From positions 1 through 6,603 of the forward strand of contig SOJB01000113.1 in NCBI GenBank assembly GCA_004376695.1: 6,603 nt of DNA, given 5' to 3'. A program made the position numbers and the translations under genes. The stretch is from Dehalococcoidia bacterium. Its GTDB lineage: Bacteria > Chloroflexota > Dehalococcoidia > GIF9 > AB-539-J10. Below, piece after piece: positions 1 to 6,338 of this stretch; the stretch's first letter is position 1, and every line of letters starts with the position of its first letter. The notes beneath the pieces are model-generated. The model searched no databases. It was not told the DNA's origin and saw only the letters and a program-made list of their open reading frames with translations.

Positions 1-1121
1 TCGAACATGCTGCTGCTGGACAGGCTATGCAGAACCTCAGTGAGCATGGCAACGTACTGATCCACTTCATCGCGGTCGAACTGAATGACCTTGTCTGCCA
101 TCTTCCGGCAATAATCGCAGCGGTGACATTCAGAGAGGCAGTTCTGCTTCCTGAAGAAATCCACAAAACCTTCCAGAGCCTGATTATCGATATGGAGTTT
201 AGGCGGCGGCGCAACGGTGTGGCTCTGTAAGCCCGGTAAGCCTGCATTGATGAACCCAATCTTCGGAGTAAGGACATTCAGAATATCATGCAGGTTTCCC
301 TCATAGTGACCCGATGAATATGCCGCGGCGGCATTCAGAATCCGCTCGCTGGACATCGCCCTGCCGCTGATTTTGAATATCTCGATGCCTATTTCTTCGT
401 AAGCCTGCAAATCCTCAGGCCTTACCCAGCGGCACTTGAGGTTTTGAGAGACATCACGGAGCCTGTCCAGAGTACAGCGAATCGTGCAATAGTCCACATA
501 GCAGCCGCTAACCGGGTTGTAGCTCTGGCTGGCATGTCCCAGCCCATCATGGTGGTAATATTCGTAGGGACACTGGTACAGACAGAGGTTGTTCGCCAGC
601 ATGATGATCTCACAACTCACCGCGCTCCTGATGGCCTTGAGCGTGTTGAAATCCCTGTTCACGTTGAAATCCAGGTTGATGGCATCTGCGCCCAGCGACT
701 CGAAGAAGCTGGCTCTGGCTACGCTGTCCACGTGAGCTATCGTAGATATCCGTATCCTAAGGCGCGGGAACTGACGTTTTATGAGCTCAACCAGATAAGG
801 GATAGTTACCGTGACGCTATCGACATCAATGCTGCTGATCCATTCAAGATGCTCCAGCAATTCTCGATGGGTATTCTCATCCCACTCCATATTACTCATG
901 CTGGGAGCGTTGAGGAGGTAATCAAACCTCAGACCTGCTGCATGGGCCCGTTTGACATACTCCTCCGCCTGACCTTGCACCATGTCGACGTTGTCGGGAC
1001 TTGAGCCCCCGGTGCCGATAAGTGAGGTGGGCAATACGCCATATAGCTCTATGCCGGCTTCCAGCCTGCTCAACGGCTCTATCAAAGCCGGATCCCAATT
1101 CGTTGGCACTAGCAGCCGCAT
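1..1121 (-). CDS. U32-peptidase-like Fe-S protein (3' end cut off by window edge)
   Basis: The frame is open from an ATG at 1121 to base 1 (373 codons, no stop), so the C-terminus lies outside the window. The start is secure: GAGGT lies 3 nt upstream and in-frame TAG and TGA codons lie immediately before it. The protein looks like a TIM-barrel member of the U32 family, the group that includes the tRNA- and ubiquinone-hydroxylation proteins TrhP and UbiU/UbiV. Supporting features are an N-terminal beta strand (RLLVPTNWDP), YLLNAPSMSN (68-77), DSVTVTIPYL (101-110), LGADAINLD (143-151) and NNLCLYQCP (177-185). Cysteines cluster at 180, 184, 207, 212 and 216, then as CX3CX2CX2C at 328, 332, 335 and 338. 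This suggests one or two iron-sulfur sites (inference). Many U32 members are not peptidases, and the substrate is unknown. It has its own candidate promoter, so co-transcription with the fatty acid genes is uncertain. Confidence 0.8.
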   Translation of the reverse strand, partial: MRLLVPTNWDPALIEPLSRLEAGIELYGVLPTSLIGTGGSSPDNVDMVQGQAEEYVKRAHAAGLRFDYLLNAPSMSNMEWDENTHRELLEHLEWISSIDVDSVTVTIPYLVELIKRQFPRLRIRISTIAHVDSVARASFFESLGADAINLDFNVNRDFNTLKAIRSAVSCEIIMLANNLCLYQCPYEYYHHDGLGHASQSYNPVSGCYVDYCTIRCTLDRLRDVSQNLKCRWVRPEDLQAYEEIGIEIFKISGRAMSSERILNAAAAYSSGHYEGNLHDILNVLTPKIGFINAGLPGLQSHTVAPPPKLHIDNQALEGFVDFFRKQNCLSECHRCDYCRKMADKVIQFDRDEVDQYVAMLTEVLHSLSSSSMF

Positions 1122-1229
1122 GTTACCTCACTATGCCGGGGAATGCCCGCACGACGCCGTGTATCCATGTCCCGCCAGACGCCTTCCTTCATGATTAGCC
1201 AGAACATCTTGTATATCGTATTGCGATGC

Positions 1230-1258
1230 ATTATGAACGCAGCGAAGCTCTTTGTCAA
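1230..1258 (-). promoter_or_regulatory. Candidate sigma70-type promoter for the U32-like gene
   Basis: On the minus strand an exact TTGACA (1253-1258) is followed after 17 bp by CATAAT (1230-1235), which matches the -10 consensus at five of six positions. Transcription would begin near 1223 and leave a leader of about 100 nt before the ATG at 1121. No extended -10 is seen. The site lies inside a possible small ORF (1131-1337), so either that ORF is spurious or the promoter is embedded in it. Confidence 0.6.
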
Positions 1259-1277
1259 CATTTTCGAACCGCAAGGT

Positions 1278-1301
1278 GATGCCGTGCGTCCTCTCGGCAT
1301 C
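1278..1301. repeat. 7-bp inverted repeat upstream of the U32 promoter
   Basis: GATGCCG (1278-1284) and CGGCATC (1295-1301) are perfect reverse complements separated by 10 nt. The repeat lies about 20 bp upstream of the -35 box at 1253-1258. No T-run follows on either strand, so it does not look like an intrinsic terminator. A protein-binding site or a weak hairpin at the end of the fabG transcript are both possible, and chance is not excluded. Confidence 0.35.
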
Positions 1302-1365
1302 TGCATATAGCTGGATAGAGGCAATACCGGGCAGCATCAGATCAGTGTGTTGTGAGGGTCGCGGT

Positions 1366-2121
1366 TTAAGGGAACGCTCCGCCATCGATGGTGATGACTT
1401 GTGCCGTGATATAGCCGGCTCTTTCGCCGGCAAGAAAGGCTACCAGTTCAGCCACATCCTCCGGCTGACCCAGTCGCTGCAGCGGAATCATAGCCAGCAA
1501 GCCATCTCTCGTCTCGGCAGGCAGCTTGTTCGTCATCTCGGTAACGATGAAGCCAGGGGCTACGGCGTTGACGGTGATGTTGCGGGAACCCATCTCTCGG
1601 GCGACGCTCTTGGTGAAGGCGATGATTCCCCCTTTAGAAGCGGCGTAGTTGCATTGCCCTGCGTTCCCCACTCTACCGACAACAGAGGAAAGACTTATGA
1701 CGCGTCCCCATTCCTGCCTCATCATATGCCTCACGGCAAACTTGGTGCACAGGAAGGCTCCGCGCAGATTGGTGTCGATTACAGCGTCCCAGGCGTCGTC
1801 AGACATTCTCAGAAGAAGGGTATCCCTGTTGATGCCGGCGTTGTTTACCAGAATGTCGATTTTGCCCCATTTCTCAGCTACCTGGTCCACCATGGCCCTC
1901 ACTGCTTCACTGTTCCGGACATCAGCTTCGACGGCTATGGCTTCCCCACCCGTACGGACTATGCTCGCCACCACATCATCAGCATCAGCCTTGTTGCTGG
2001 CCTCGATCGCCACATAGTTGACCGCCACCCTGGAACCGAGGCTGGCAAGCTTGAGGGCGATGGCTTTGCCTATGCCACGAGAGGCACCGGTTACGAGAGA
2101 TACCTTCCCTTCTAGTTCCAT
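1366..2121 (-). CDS. fabG: 3-oxoacyl-ACP reductase FabG
   Basis: This 251-residue SDR protein would reduce 3-oxoacyl-ACP to (R)-3-hydroxyacyl-ACP with NADPH, the second step of the elongation cycle, in the cytoplasm. The Rossmann motif TGASRGIG is at 11-18, NNAG at 93-96, and the structural Asn is N118. The catalytic Ser146, Tyr159 and Lys163 have the classical SX12YX3K spacing (NYAASK), and PGFIVT follows at 189-194. Length and the C-terminal VITIDGG match the family. The ATG at 2121 is preceded by AAGGAG with a 4-nt spacer. That site begins within the fabF stop codon, and the gap to fabF is 9 nt, so translation is probably coupled. The YX3K spacing separates it from the other SDR in this operon (3408-4184), which has YX6K. 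It is the last gene of the fatty acid set; no clear terminator follows. Confidence 0.94.
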   Translation of the reverse strand: MELEGKVSLVTGASRGIGKAIALKLASLGSRVAVNYVAIEASNKADADDVVASIVRTGGEAIAVEADVRNSEAVRAMVDQVAEKWGKIDILVNNAGINRDTLLLRMSDDAWDAVIDTNLRGAFLCTKFAVRHMMRQEWGRVISLSSVVGRVGNAGQCNYAASKGGIIAFTKSVAREMGSRNITVNAVAPGFIVTEMTNKLPAETRDGLLAMIPLQRLGQPEDVAELVAFLAGERAGYITAQVITIDGGAFP

Positions 2122-2130
2122 GACTCTCCT

Positions 2131-3411
2131 TCAGTCGCTGACGCGTTTCAGCACCAGGCAGCAGTTCTCGCCACCTAAGCCAAAGCTATTCTTCAGACAA
2201 ACGTTCACCTGGGCCTTGCGGGCTACATTGGGGACGTAGTCCAGGTCGCAATCCGGATCGGGGGTCTCGTAGTTCACGGTCGGGTGAATAATCCCCTTGT
2301 TGATGATCAATAGTGCGGCGATGGTCTCAGTAACGCCGGCAGCGGTGATGATGTGCCCGATCATGGACTTGGTGGAGCTTATGGGAATCTTGTAAGCGCG
2401 TTCTCCGAACACCAGCTTGATGGCTTTCGTCTCACAGGCATCATTCAGCTTTGTACTGGTGCCGTGAGCGTTGATATAGTCGACATCCTCAATCTTCGCC
2501 CCGGCATGTTGCAGAGCGGTGCGCATGGCGTAGGCCTCCGACTCAGGGGCGGGCGCAGTTGCGTCGTGGGCGTCGAAAGACCATCCTGCGCCGGCAAGCT
2601 CAGCCAGGATGGGTGCGCCCCGTCTTTTGGCATGCGCATAGCTTTCCAGAACAATCAATCCGGCACCCTCGCCATAGACGAAACCATTGCGGTTGAGGTC
2701 GAACGGGCGACACGCTTTGGACGGATCCGGCTCACGGGTGACGGCCCCCAGGACATCTAACCCGGCAATACTAACGGGCTCCAGGCTGGCATCGGATGCT
2801 CCGGCTACCATCACATCGGCGTAACCCAGGCGGATGAAATTCGCCGCCGTGCCTATGGCATCAGTGCCGCTGGCACAAAGACTATTCACGGCGCCGTTAG
2901 GGCCTTTAGCCCCCAGCATCATCCCTACCTGCATTGATGCCCCGCTAGGGGTTGACTTGGTGATGAAGAGCGGGTCGGCTCTTCTGGGACCCACTTTCTG
3001 ATACAGGTCCCATCCCCTGACGACGTAGCCTTGCTCCGTCATAGTAGAAATAACAACACCTACTCGCTCAGGGTCTTCCTGGGTCATGTCCAATCGGGCT
3101 GACAGTATTGCCTCTTTGGCAGCAGCAATGGCAAACTGGATGGTCCTTGAAGTCCGGTCAACTACCTTTAAGTCCATATACTTAGTCGGGTCAAAGCCTT
3201 TGACCTCGGCACTCACTTTCACCCGGAAGTTGCTCGTATCAAAGCGGGTGATGGGACCGAAAGCCATTTTCCCCGCCACTAATCCCTGCCAGAACTCATC
3301 TACACTTAAGCCCAGGGGGTTAATGGTGCCCATGCCGGTGACTACCACCCGCGGTATATTCATTGTGCCCCAGAAATTCTTCGAGTTATCAGAAACTCCA
3401 GGCGTGTTCAT
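2131..3411 (-). CDS. fabF: 3-oxoacyl-ACP synthase II (KAS II) FabF
   Basis: This 426-residue condensing enzyme would join malonyl-ACP to a growing acyl chain by decarboxylative Claisen condensation. The Cys-His-His triad is complete: Cys179 in SLCASGTDA, His316 in NAHGTST (314-320) and His353 in KSMIGH (348-353). The core begins at RVVVTGMG (21-28), the nucleophile-elbow region reads CASG, and a gatekeeper-type loop FGLGG is at 410-414 or one residue earlier. The chosen ATG overlaps the fabL stop as ATGA and has a strong GGAGG just upstream. It adds 16 residues before the usual FabF start. Met17 (before NIPRVVVTG) is an alternative start but lacks a good ribosome site. The triad shows an elongating KS, not a FabH-type initiator, which would carry a Cys-His-Asn triad. 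KAS I (FabB-like) specificity cannot be excluded from sequence alone. Confidence 0.95.
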   Translation of the reverse strand: MNTPGVSDNSKNFWGTMNIPRVVVTGMGTINPLGLSVDEFWQGLVAGKMAFGPITRFDTSNFRVKVSAEVKGFDPTKYMDLKVVDRTSRTIQFAIAAAKEAILSARLDMTQEDPERVGVVISTMTEQGYVVRGWDLYQKVGPRRADPLFITKSTPSGASMQVGMMLGAKGPNGAVNSLCASGTDAIGTAANFIRLGYADVMVAGASDASLEPVSIAGLDVLGAVTREPDPSKACRPFDLNRNGFVYGEGAGLIVLESYAHAKRRGAPILAELAGAGWSFDAHDATAPAPESEAYAMRTALQHAGAKIEDVDYINAHGTSTKLNDACETKAIKLVFGERAYKIPISSTKSMIGHIITAAGVTETIAALLIINKGIIHPTVNYETPDPDCDLDYVPNVARKAQVNVCLKNSFGLGGENCCLVLKRVSD

Positions 3412-4184
3412 TCTCCTCCCTTTCCAGCAGCGGCGAAGAGTCCTACGGAGGTGCCGCCATCAACGACAACGGTCTGTCCTCTTATCATGAAGGCCTCTTC
3501 ACTGCACAGAAAAGCAACTACATTAGCGACGTCTTCGGGAGTCACCATTCTTCCCGCCGGCGTTACGTAATGACTATCTTTTGCCAACCCTTCTTTGAAG
3601 TAGAACTTCAGGGCATCTGTCGCCACAGCGGAAGCAGCTACAGTATTGACGCAGATATTTTGAGCTGCCAGCTCTATTGCCAGGTAGCGGGTCAGCGCCT
3701 CCAGGGCCGCCTTGGAGACTCCCACGACGGTGTAATTCGGCAAGACAAACGACGAACCCAGGCTGGAGATGCTGACCACCTTACCACCCCGTCCCTCCAT
3801 CAGCCTGGCGGCCCTCTGTGTACAGAGCAAGAGGGCTCTGGCGTTGATGTCCATCGTCCATTCCCAGGCCTTACTATCGAGCTCCAATGCGGGGCGGCCT
3901 ACGCCTGAGGCAGCGTTGTTGATGAAGATATCCAGGCGTCCGAATTTGCTGCTAATCGTGTCGAACATCTCGTCGATTTTTGCCGCGTCTCCCACATTAG
4001 CCCGAATGATCTCAGCCTTCACCCCCAGGGCCTCGATCTCCTTAGCGGTTTCCAGCGCCGCATCGCGGTGGCGGAAAAAATTGACAATAACATCGGCACC
4101 CTGCGAGGCAAGCTTCAAGCCGATCGCCTTACCGATGCCCCGCCCGCCCCCTGTCACCAGGGCCAGCTTGCCTTCAAGGGACAT
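3408..4184 (-). CDS. fabL: NADPH-type enoyl-ACP reductase, FabL-like
   Basis: This 258-residue SDR protein is best read as the FabL class of enoyl-ACP reductase, which completes each elongation cycle by reducing trans-2-enoyl-ACP. The cofactor loop TGGGRGIG is at 11-18 and NNAASG at 89-94. The key evidence is Tyr151 and Lys158 spaced YX6K (YTVVGVSK), as in enoyl reductases, instead of the YX3K of ketoreductases. Recalled Bacillus FabL segments match closely: ASGVxRP, WxWTMxINA, SISSLGS, ALEALTRYLA, TPAGRMV and MIRGQT. A glycine- and alanine-rich tail (GLFAAAGKGGE, 248-258) extends past the usual VDGG end. The stop of acpP lies 2 nt upstream, and the fabF start overlaps the stop codon. The main alternative is a second FabG-like reductase, which the YX6K spacing argues against. 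Confidence 0.86.
   Translation of the reverse strand: MSLEGKLALVTGGGRGIGKAIGLKLASQGADVIVNFFRHRDAALETAKEIEALGVKAEIIRANVGDAAKIDEMFDTISSKFGRLDIFINNAASGVGRPALELDSKAWEWTMDINARALLLCTQRAARLMEGRGGKVVSISSLGSSFVLPNYTVVGVSKAALEALTRYLAIELAAQNICVNTVAASAVATDALKFYFKEGLAKDSHYVTPAGRMVTPEDVANVVAFLCSEEAFMIRGQTVVVDGGTSVGLFAAAGKGGE
3412..3420 (-). promoter_or_regulatory. Ribosome binding site deciding the fabF start
   Basis: The minus strand reads GGGAGGAGA directly before the ATG at 3411. GGAGG lies within the last codons of fabL, 3 nt from the start codon. This supports the longer FabF N-terminus and translational coupling through the ATGA overlap. The downstream in-frame Met17 has only a G-rich TGGGG before it. 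Confidence 0.65.
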
Positions 4185-4186
4185 GG

Positions 4187-4432
4187 TTAGACCTTCTCCG
4201 TCTGTGGTACCTTGCTCTCGACATAAGAGACGAAATCGCCGAAGTTCTGGAACTTCTGGGCTACCTCGTCAGGGATTTCGATGTCAAAGAGCTCTTCCAC
4301 CGCCACCAATGCCTGCACCACATCCAGGGAGTCTGCCTTGAAATCCTTGAAGGTGCTTTCCCGGGTGATAATGCTCTTGTCGACACGGGTGATCCTGGCC
4401 ACGATGTCCCTTATTTGCTCTTCAATAGTCAT
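4187..4432 (-). CDS. acpP: Acyl carrier protein
   Basis: This 81-residue acidic protein carries the growing acyl chain. The attachment site for 4'-phosphopantetheine is Ser35 in ADSLDVVQ (33-40), at the start of helix II, followed by the acidic recognition helix and EELFDIEIPDE (46-56). Length and the four-helix layout fit a discrete FAS-II ACP. The residues before the motif read FKADSL where many ACPs have LGADSL. The ATG at 4432 overlaps the plsX stop as ATGA, and GGGGGT lies 5 nt upstream inside the plsX 3' end. Its position between plsX and the reductase and synthase genes ties it to primary fatty acid synthesis, not to a polyketide pathway. No gene for its phosphopantetheinyl transferase is present here. 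Confidence 0.96.
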   Translation of the reverse strand: MTIEEQIRDIVARITRVDKSIITRESTFKDFKADSLDVVQALVAVEELFDIEIPDEVAQKFQNFGDFVSYVESKVPQTEKV

Positions 4433-5478
4433 AACTTACCCCCTTGGTCGAATTTCGCTAACTCCAACTTCAGGCTTTCAGTAGTCCTGGCTTTTACTGC
4501 ATTCTTGGCGCTCTCTATGGCATTGGCTATACGGGGCGCCCGGCTGGCTCCATGGGCTATCTTGACGACCCCGTCAATACCCCACAGAATACCACCCCCT
4601 CCCTTCTCAGTTTCACTGGATATCCTGGTTGCCTGAAACAGTTTGTTGAATAGTAGTTTAACCGAAACTCCCAGAAATGGGTACTTCCTAAGCTTCTGCT
4701 CCGCCCAGTCCCGGGCGTGCCCCCCGATGCTCTCATAGAACTTCAGAAGCACGTTGCCCACAAATCCGTCGCAGACGATGACATTGGCCTTGCCGCTTAA
4801 GACCTCATTGCCCTCTACATTGCCGACGAAGCTAAAGCCGCTGCTCTTGAGAAGAGAGTGAGCTTCGCGCACCGCTTCATTCCCTTTGCCCTCTTCAACG
4901 CCGGTGCTCAGCAAAGCTATCTTGGGGTCGGTGATGTTAAGGAACTTCTTGGCGTAAACCGAGCCAACGATGGCAAAGTCCAGGAACTGATGCGGCTTGC
5001 AGTCCACGTTCGCTCCGAGGTCTACCATCACGGTATTCGGGGCAAAGGTGCCCAGAGAGCCGACGATCGCCGGGCGGTATATCCCCTCCAGCATGCCCAT
5101 GTATTGAATGGCGCTTACCGCAGCGGCGGCACTGGATCCGGCACTGACAAATGCGTCTGCCTCGCCTGATTTCACCATCTTTGCTGCTACGGCTACGGAG
5201 CAATCAGGCTTGCGACGGATTGCCGCCACAGGCGACTCATTCTCCTCGATGAACTCGCTCGCTGCCGCCACGTGGATGGACGAATTCTCAGCAGACCCGT
5301 ACCTGGCCAGTTGATTCTCCAGAATGCTTGCCGACCCAACCAGGAATATTTCCACATCGCCTTGCTGAGCTGCGAGCACTGCCCCTTTGACTATCTCCTC
5401 AGGAGCATAGTCACCACCCATGGCGTCGACTGCCACCCTTACTCTGCTGTCTTGAGCTATACTCCTACTCCTGACCAC
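4429..5478 (-). CDS. plsX: Phosphate acyltransferase PlsX
   Basis: PlsX converts acyl-ACP and phosphate to acyl-phosphate, the donor that PlsY uses to acylate glycerol-3-phosphate; it links fatty acid and phospholipid synthesis. Family landmarks are VDAMGGDYAP (17-26), ESPVAAIRRK (81-90), VDLGANVDCKP (152-162), GVEEGKGNE (193-201), FVGNVEG (217-223), CDGFVGNVLLK (236-246) and AHGAS (309-313). Length (349) is normal. Several usually invariant positions differ: the common SAGNTGA reads SAGSSAA (112-118), GFTGN reads GFVGN, and AHGSS reads AHGAS. The start is uncertain. A GTG at 5478 overlaps the preceding gene by 14 nt but has no good ribosome site, while CAGGAG and TAGGAG lie just after it. 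A start nearer RVRVAVDAMGG would match typical PlsX N-termini but offers no ATG. Confidence 0.93.
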   Translation of the reverse strand: MVRSRSIAQDSRVRVAVDAMGGDYAPEEIVKGAVLAAQQGDVEIFLVGSASILENQLARYGSAENSSIHVAAASEFIEENESPVAAIRRKPDCSVAVAAKMVKSGEADAFVSAGSSAAAAVSAIQYMGMLEGIYRPAIVGSLGTFAPNTVMVDLGANVDCKPHQFLDFAIVGSVYAKKFLNITDPKIALLSTGVEEGKGNEAVREAHSLLKSSGFSFVGNVEGNEVLSGKANVIVCDGFVGNVLLKFYESIGGHARDWAEQKLRKYPFLGVSVKLLFNKLFQATRISSETEKGGGGILWGIDGVVKIAHGASRAPRIANAIESAKNAVKARTTESLKLELAKFDQGGKL

Positions 5479-5887
5479 GTGAGAACTTCGCTGTTGCCTC
5501 CCCTGCGACTACTACTTCGCCCTTCTGATTGCGGACCTCAAAACTGCAATTGGCATATGATACACCATCTTTCTTTTCGATGGAATTCACTGTGGAACTG
5601 ATGGTCAAAGTATCTCCCGGACGTGCCACCTCCTTGAACTTGGCGCGAAGCCTACCGCCTGACAGCCAGTTTCCGCCAAAGGCCACTGTCATCATCTCTG
5701 ACACATAAGCCAGGTTAAGCATGCCATGAGCAATAGTGCCGCCAAAAGGAGTCTTAACAGCGAAGGATTCGTCCACATGTATGGGGTTAAAATCACCCGA
5801 AGCCTCGGCATAGAGGTTGATCTTCTCCTGGGTGATATGTTTCACTACCGGAGGAAGGGTCTTGCCTTCGTTAATATCTGTAAGCAT
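5465..5887 (-). CDS. MaoC-type (R)-3-hydroxyacyl dehydratase, catalytic subunit (HadB-like)
   Basis: This 140-residue single hot-dog protein carries the full R-specific hydratase/dehydratase signature: YAEASGDFNPIHVD (26-39), with the catalytic Asp32 and His37, then FGGTIAHGML (48-57). In this setting it would dehydrate (R)-3-hydroxyacyl-ACP to trans-2-enoyl-ACP, the job done by FabZ in most bacteria. It directly follows a second hot-dog protein lacking those residues, with a 7-nt gap. This resembles mycobacterial HadA/HadB, where a catalytic and a non-catalytic subunit form a heterodimer (known for that family; inferred here). The ATG at 5887 has only a weak AAGA upstream, so coupling to the previous gene is likely. 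An alternative role is a PhaJ-like enoyl-CoA hydratase, but the operon favours the ACP-dependent reaction. Confidence 0.86.
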   Translation of the reverse strand: MLTDINEGKTLPPVVKHITQEKINLYAEASGDFNPIHVDESFAVKTPFGGTIAHGMLNLAYVSEMMTVAFGGNWLSGGRLRAKFKEVARPGDTLTISSTVNSIEKKDGVSYANCSFEVRNQKGEVVVAGEATAKFSRGQE

Positions 5888-5894
5888 TTGTCTT

Positions 5895-6290
5895 CTAGGC
5901 GGGCAACGCTATAGTTGCCTTTCCTGACTGCACCTTTTCCTTGCTCTGGTCGAGAATCTCCAGCTCCAGGATCAACATGCCCATCTTGCCTCGGGCTATC
6001 TTCTGCACCACCCTGATGTGACATTCCACAGTAGTGCCGATGGGCACCGGCTTGAAGAACTCCAGGTCCTGTGAGGCATGTATGGCGACTGTGCCGGGCG
6101 GCAGCGAAATAGACCCTGCCATGGTCGCAATGGCACAGGCTGTGATGGCCAGCGGTGGCACAAAGCCATCGGCTGCGCCGTCCACGGCTTCCACATACTT
6201 GGAGACGAGCGATGCGCTCAGTTCATAGGTGGTCGGGGGGAATTCGTAACCGGGTACTAGGTCTTCGTATTTAACAGCTTTTCCCTGCAT
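5895..6290 (-). CDS. MaoC-like hot-dog protein, probable non-catalytic dehydratase subunit (HadA/HadC-like)
   Basis: First gene of the operon, 131 residues from the ATG at 6290. It resembles the N-terminal MaoC dehydratase-like fold: VKYEDLVPGYEFPP (6-19), SLVSKYVEAVDGAAD (27-41), VPPLAITACAIATM (44-57), then VAIHASQDLEFFKPVPIGTT (68-87) and a C-terminal beta sheet ending GKATIALPA. The DXNPXH catalytic motif of its downstream neighbour is absent, so it probably serves as the substrate-binding or structural partner in a heterodimer. An in-frame GTG at 6305 would add five residues but has no ribosome site and leaves a very short leader. The ATG at 6290 has GAGAG 8 nt upstream and matches family N-termini better. 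The assignment rests on fold-level similarity and on its neighbour, so it is less certain than the other genes. Confidence 0.75.
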   Translation of the reverse strand: MQGKAVKYEDLVPGYEFPPTTYELSASLVSKYVEAVDGAADGFVPPLAITACAIATMAGSISLPPGTVAIHASQDLEFFKPVPIGTTVECHIRVVQKIARGKMGMLILELEILDQSKEKVQSGKATIALPA

Positions 6291-6320
6291 CTGACCGGCT
6301 CTCACTACATCGGATAACTA

Positions 6321-6338
6321 TGTATAGTAAATTATACA
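6321..6338. promoter_or_regulatory. Palindromic candidate operator over the -10 box and start site
   Basis: TGTATA (6321-6326) and TATACA (6333-6338) form a perfect 6-bp inverted repeat around a 6-nt centre. Allowing one extra base on one side, the arms extend to CTA and TAG. The palindrome covers the TATAAT box and the predicted start, the classic place for a repressor. It does not resemble the Bacillus FapR site that I recall. Part of the symmetry comes from the AT-rich -10 itself, so chance is possible. Confidence 0.4.

Noticed and set aside
444..1004. A 186-codon plus-strand ORF
   Set aside because: It lies antisense to the U32-like gene, which is open over the whole length with a proper ribosome site; the plus-strand product has no recognisable features.
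1109..1324. A 71-codon minus-strand ORF overlapping the U32 start
   Set aside because: It lacks a convincing ribosome site, overlaps the U32 coding start by 13 nt and spans the candidate promoter; it reads like random Arg/Met-rich sequence.
1338..1365. Possible terminator just after fabG
   Set aside because: No stem-loop with a T-run is visible after the stop codon, so the end of the fatty acid transcript cannot be placed.
1252..2115. A 287-codon plus-strand ORF
   Set aside because: It is antisense to fabG, has no family motifs, and fabG shows every SDR landmark in its own frame.
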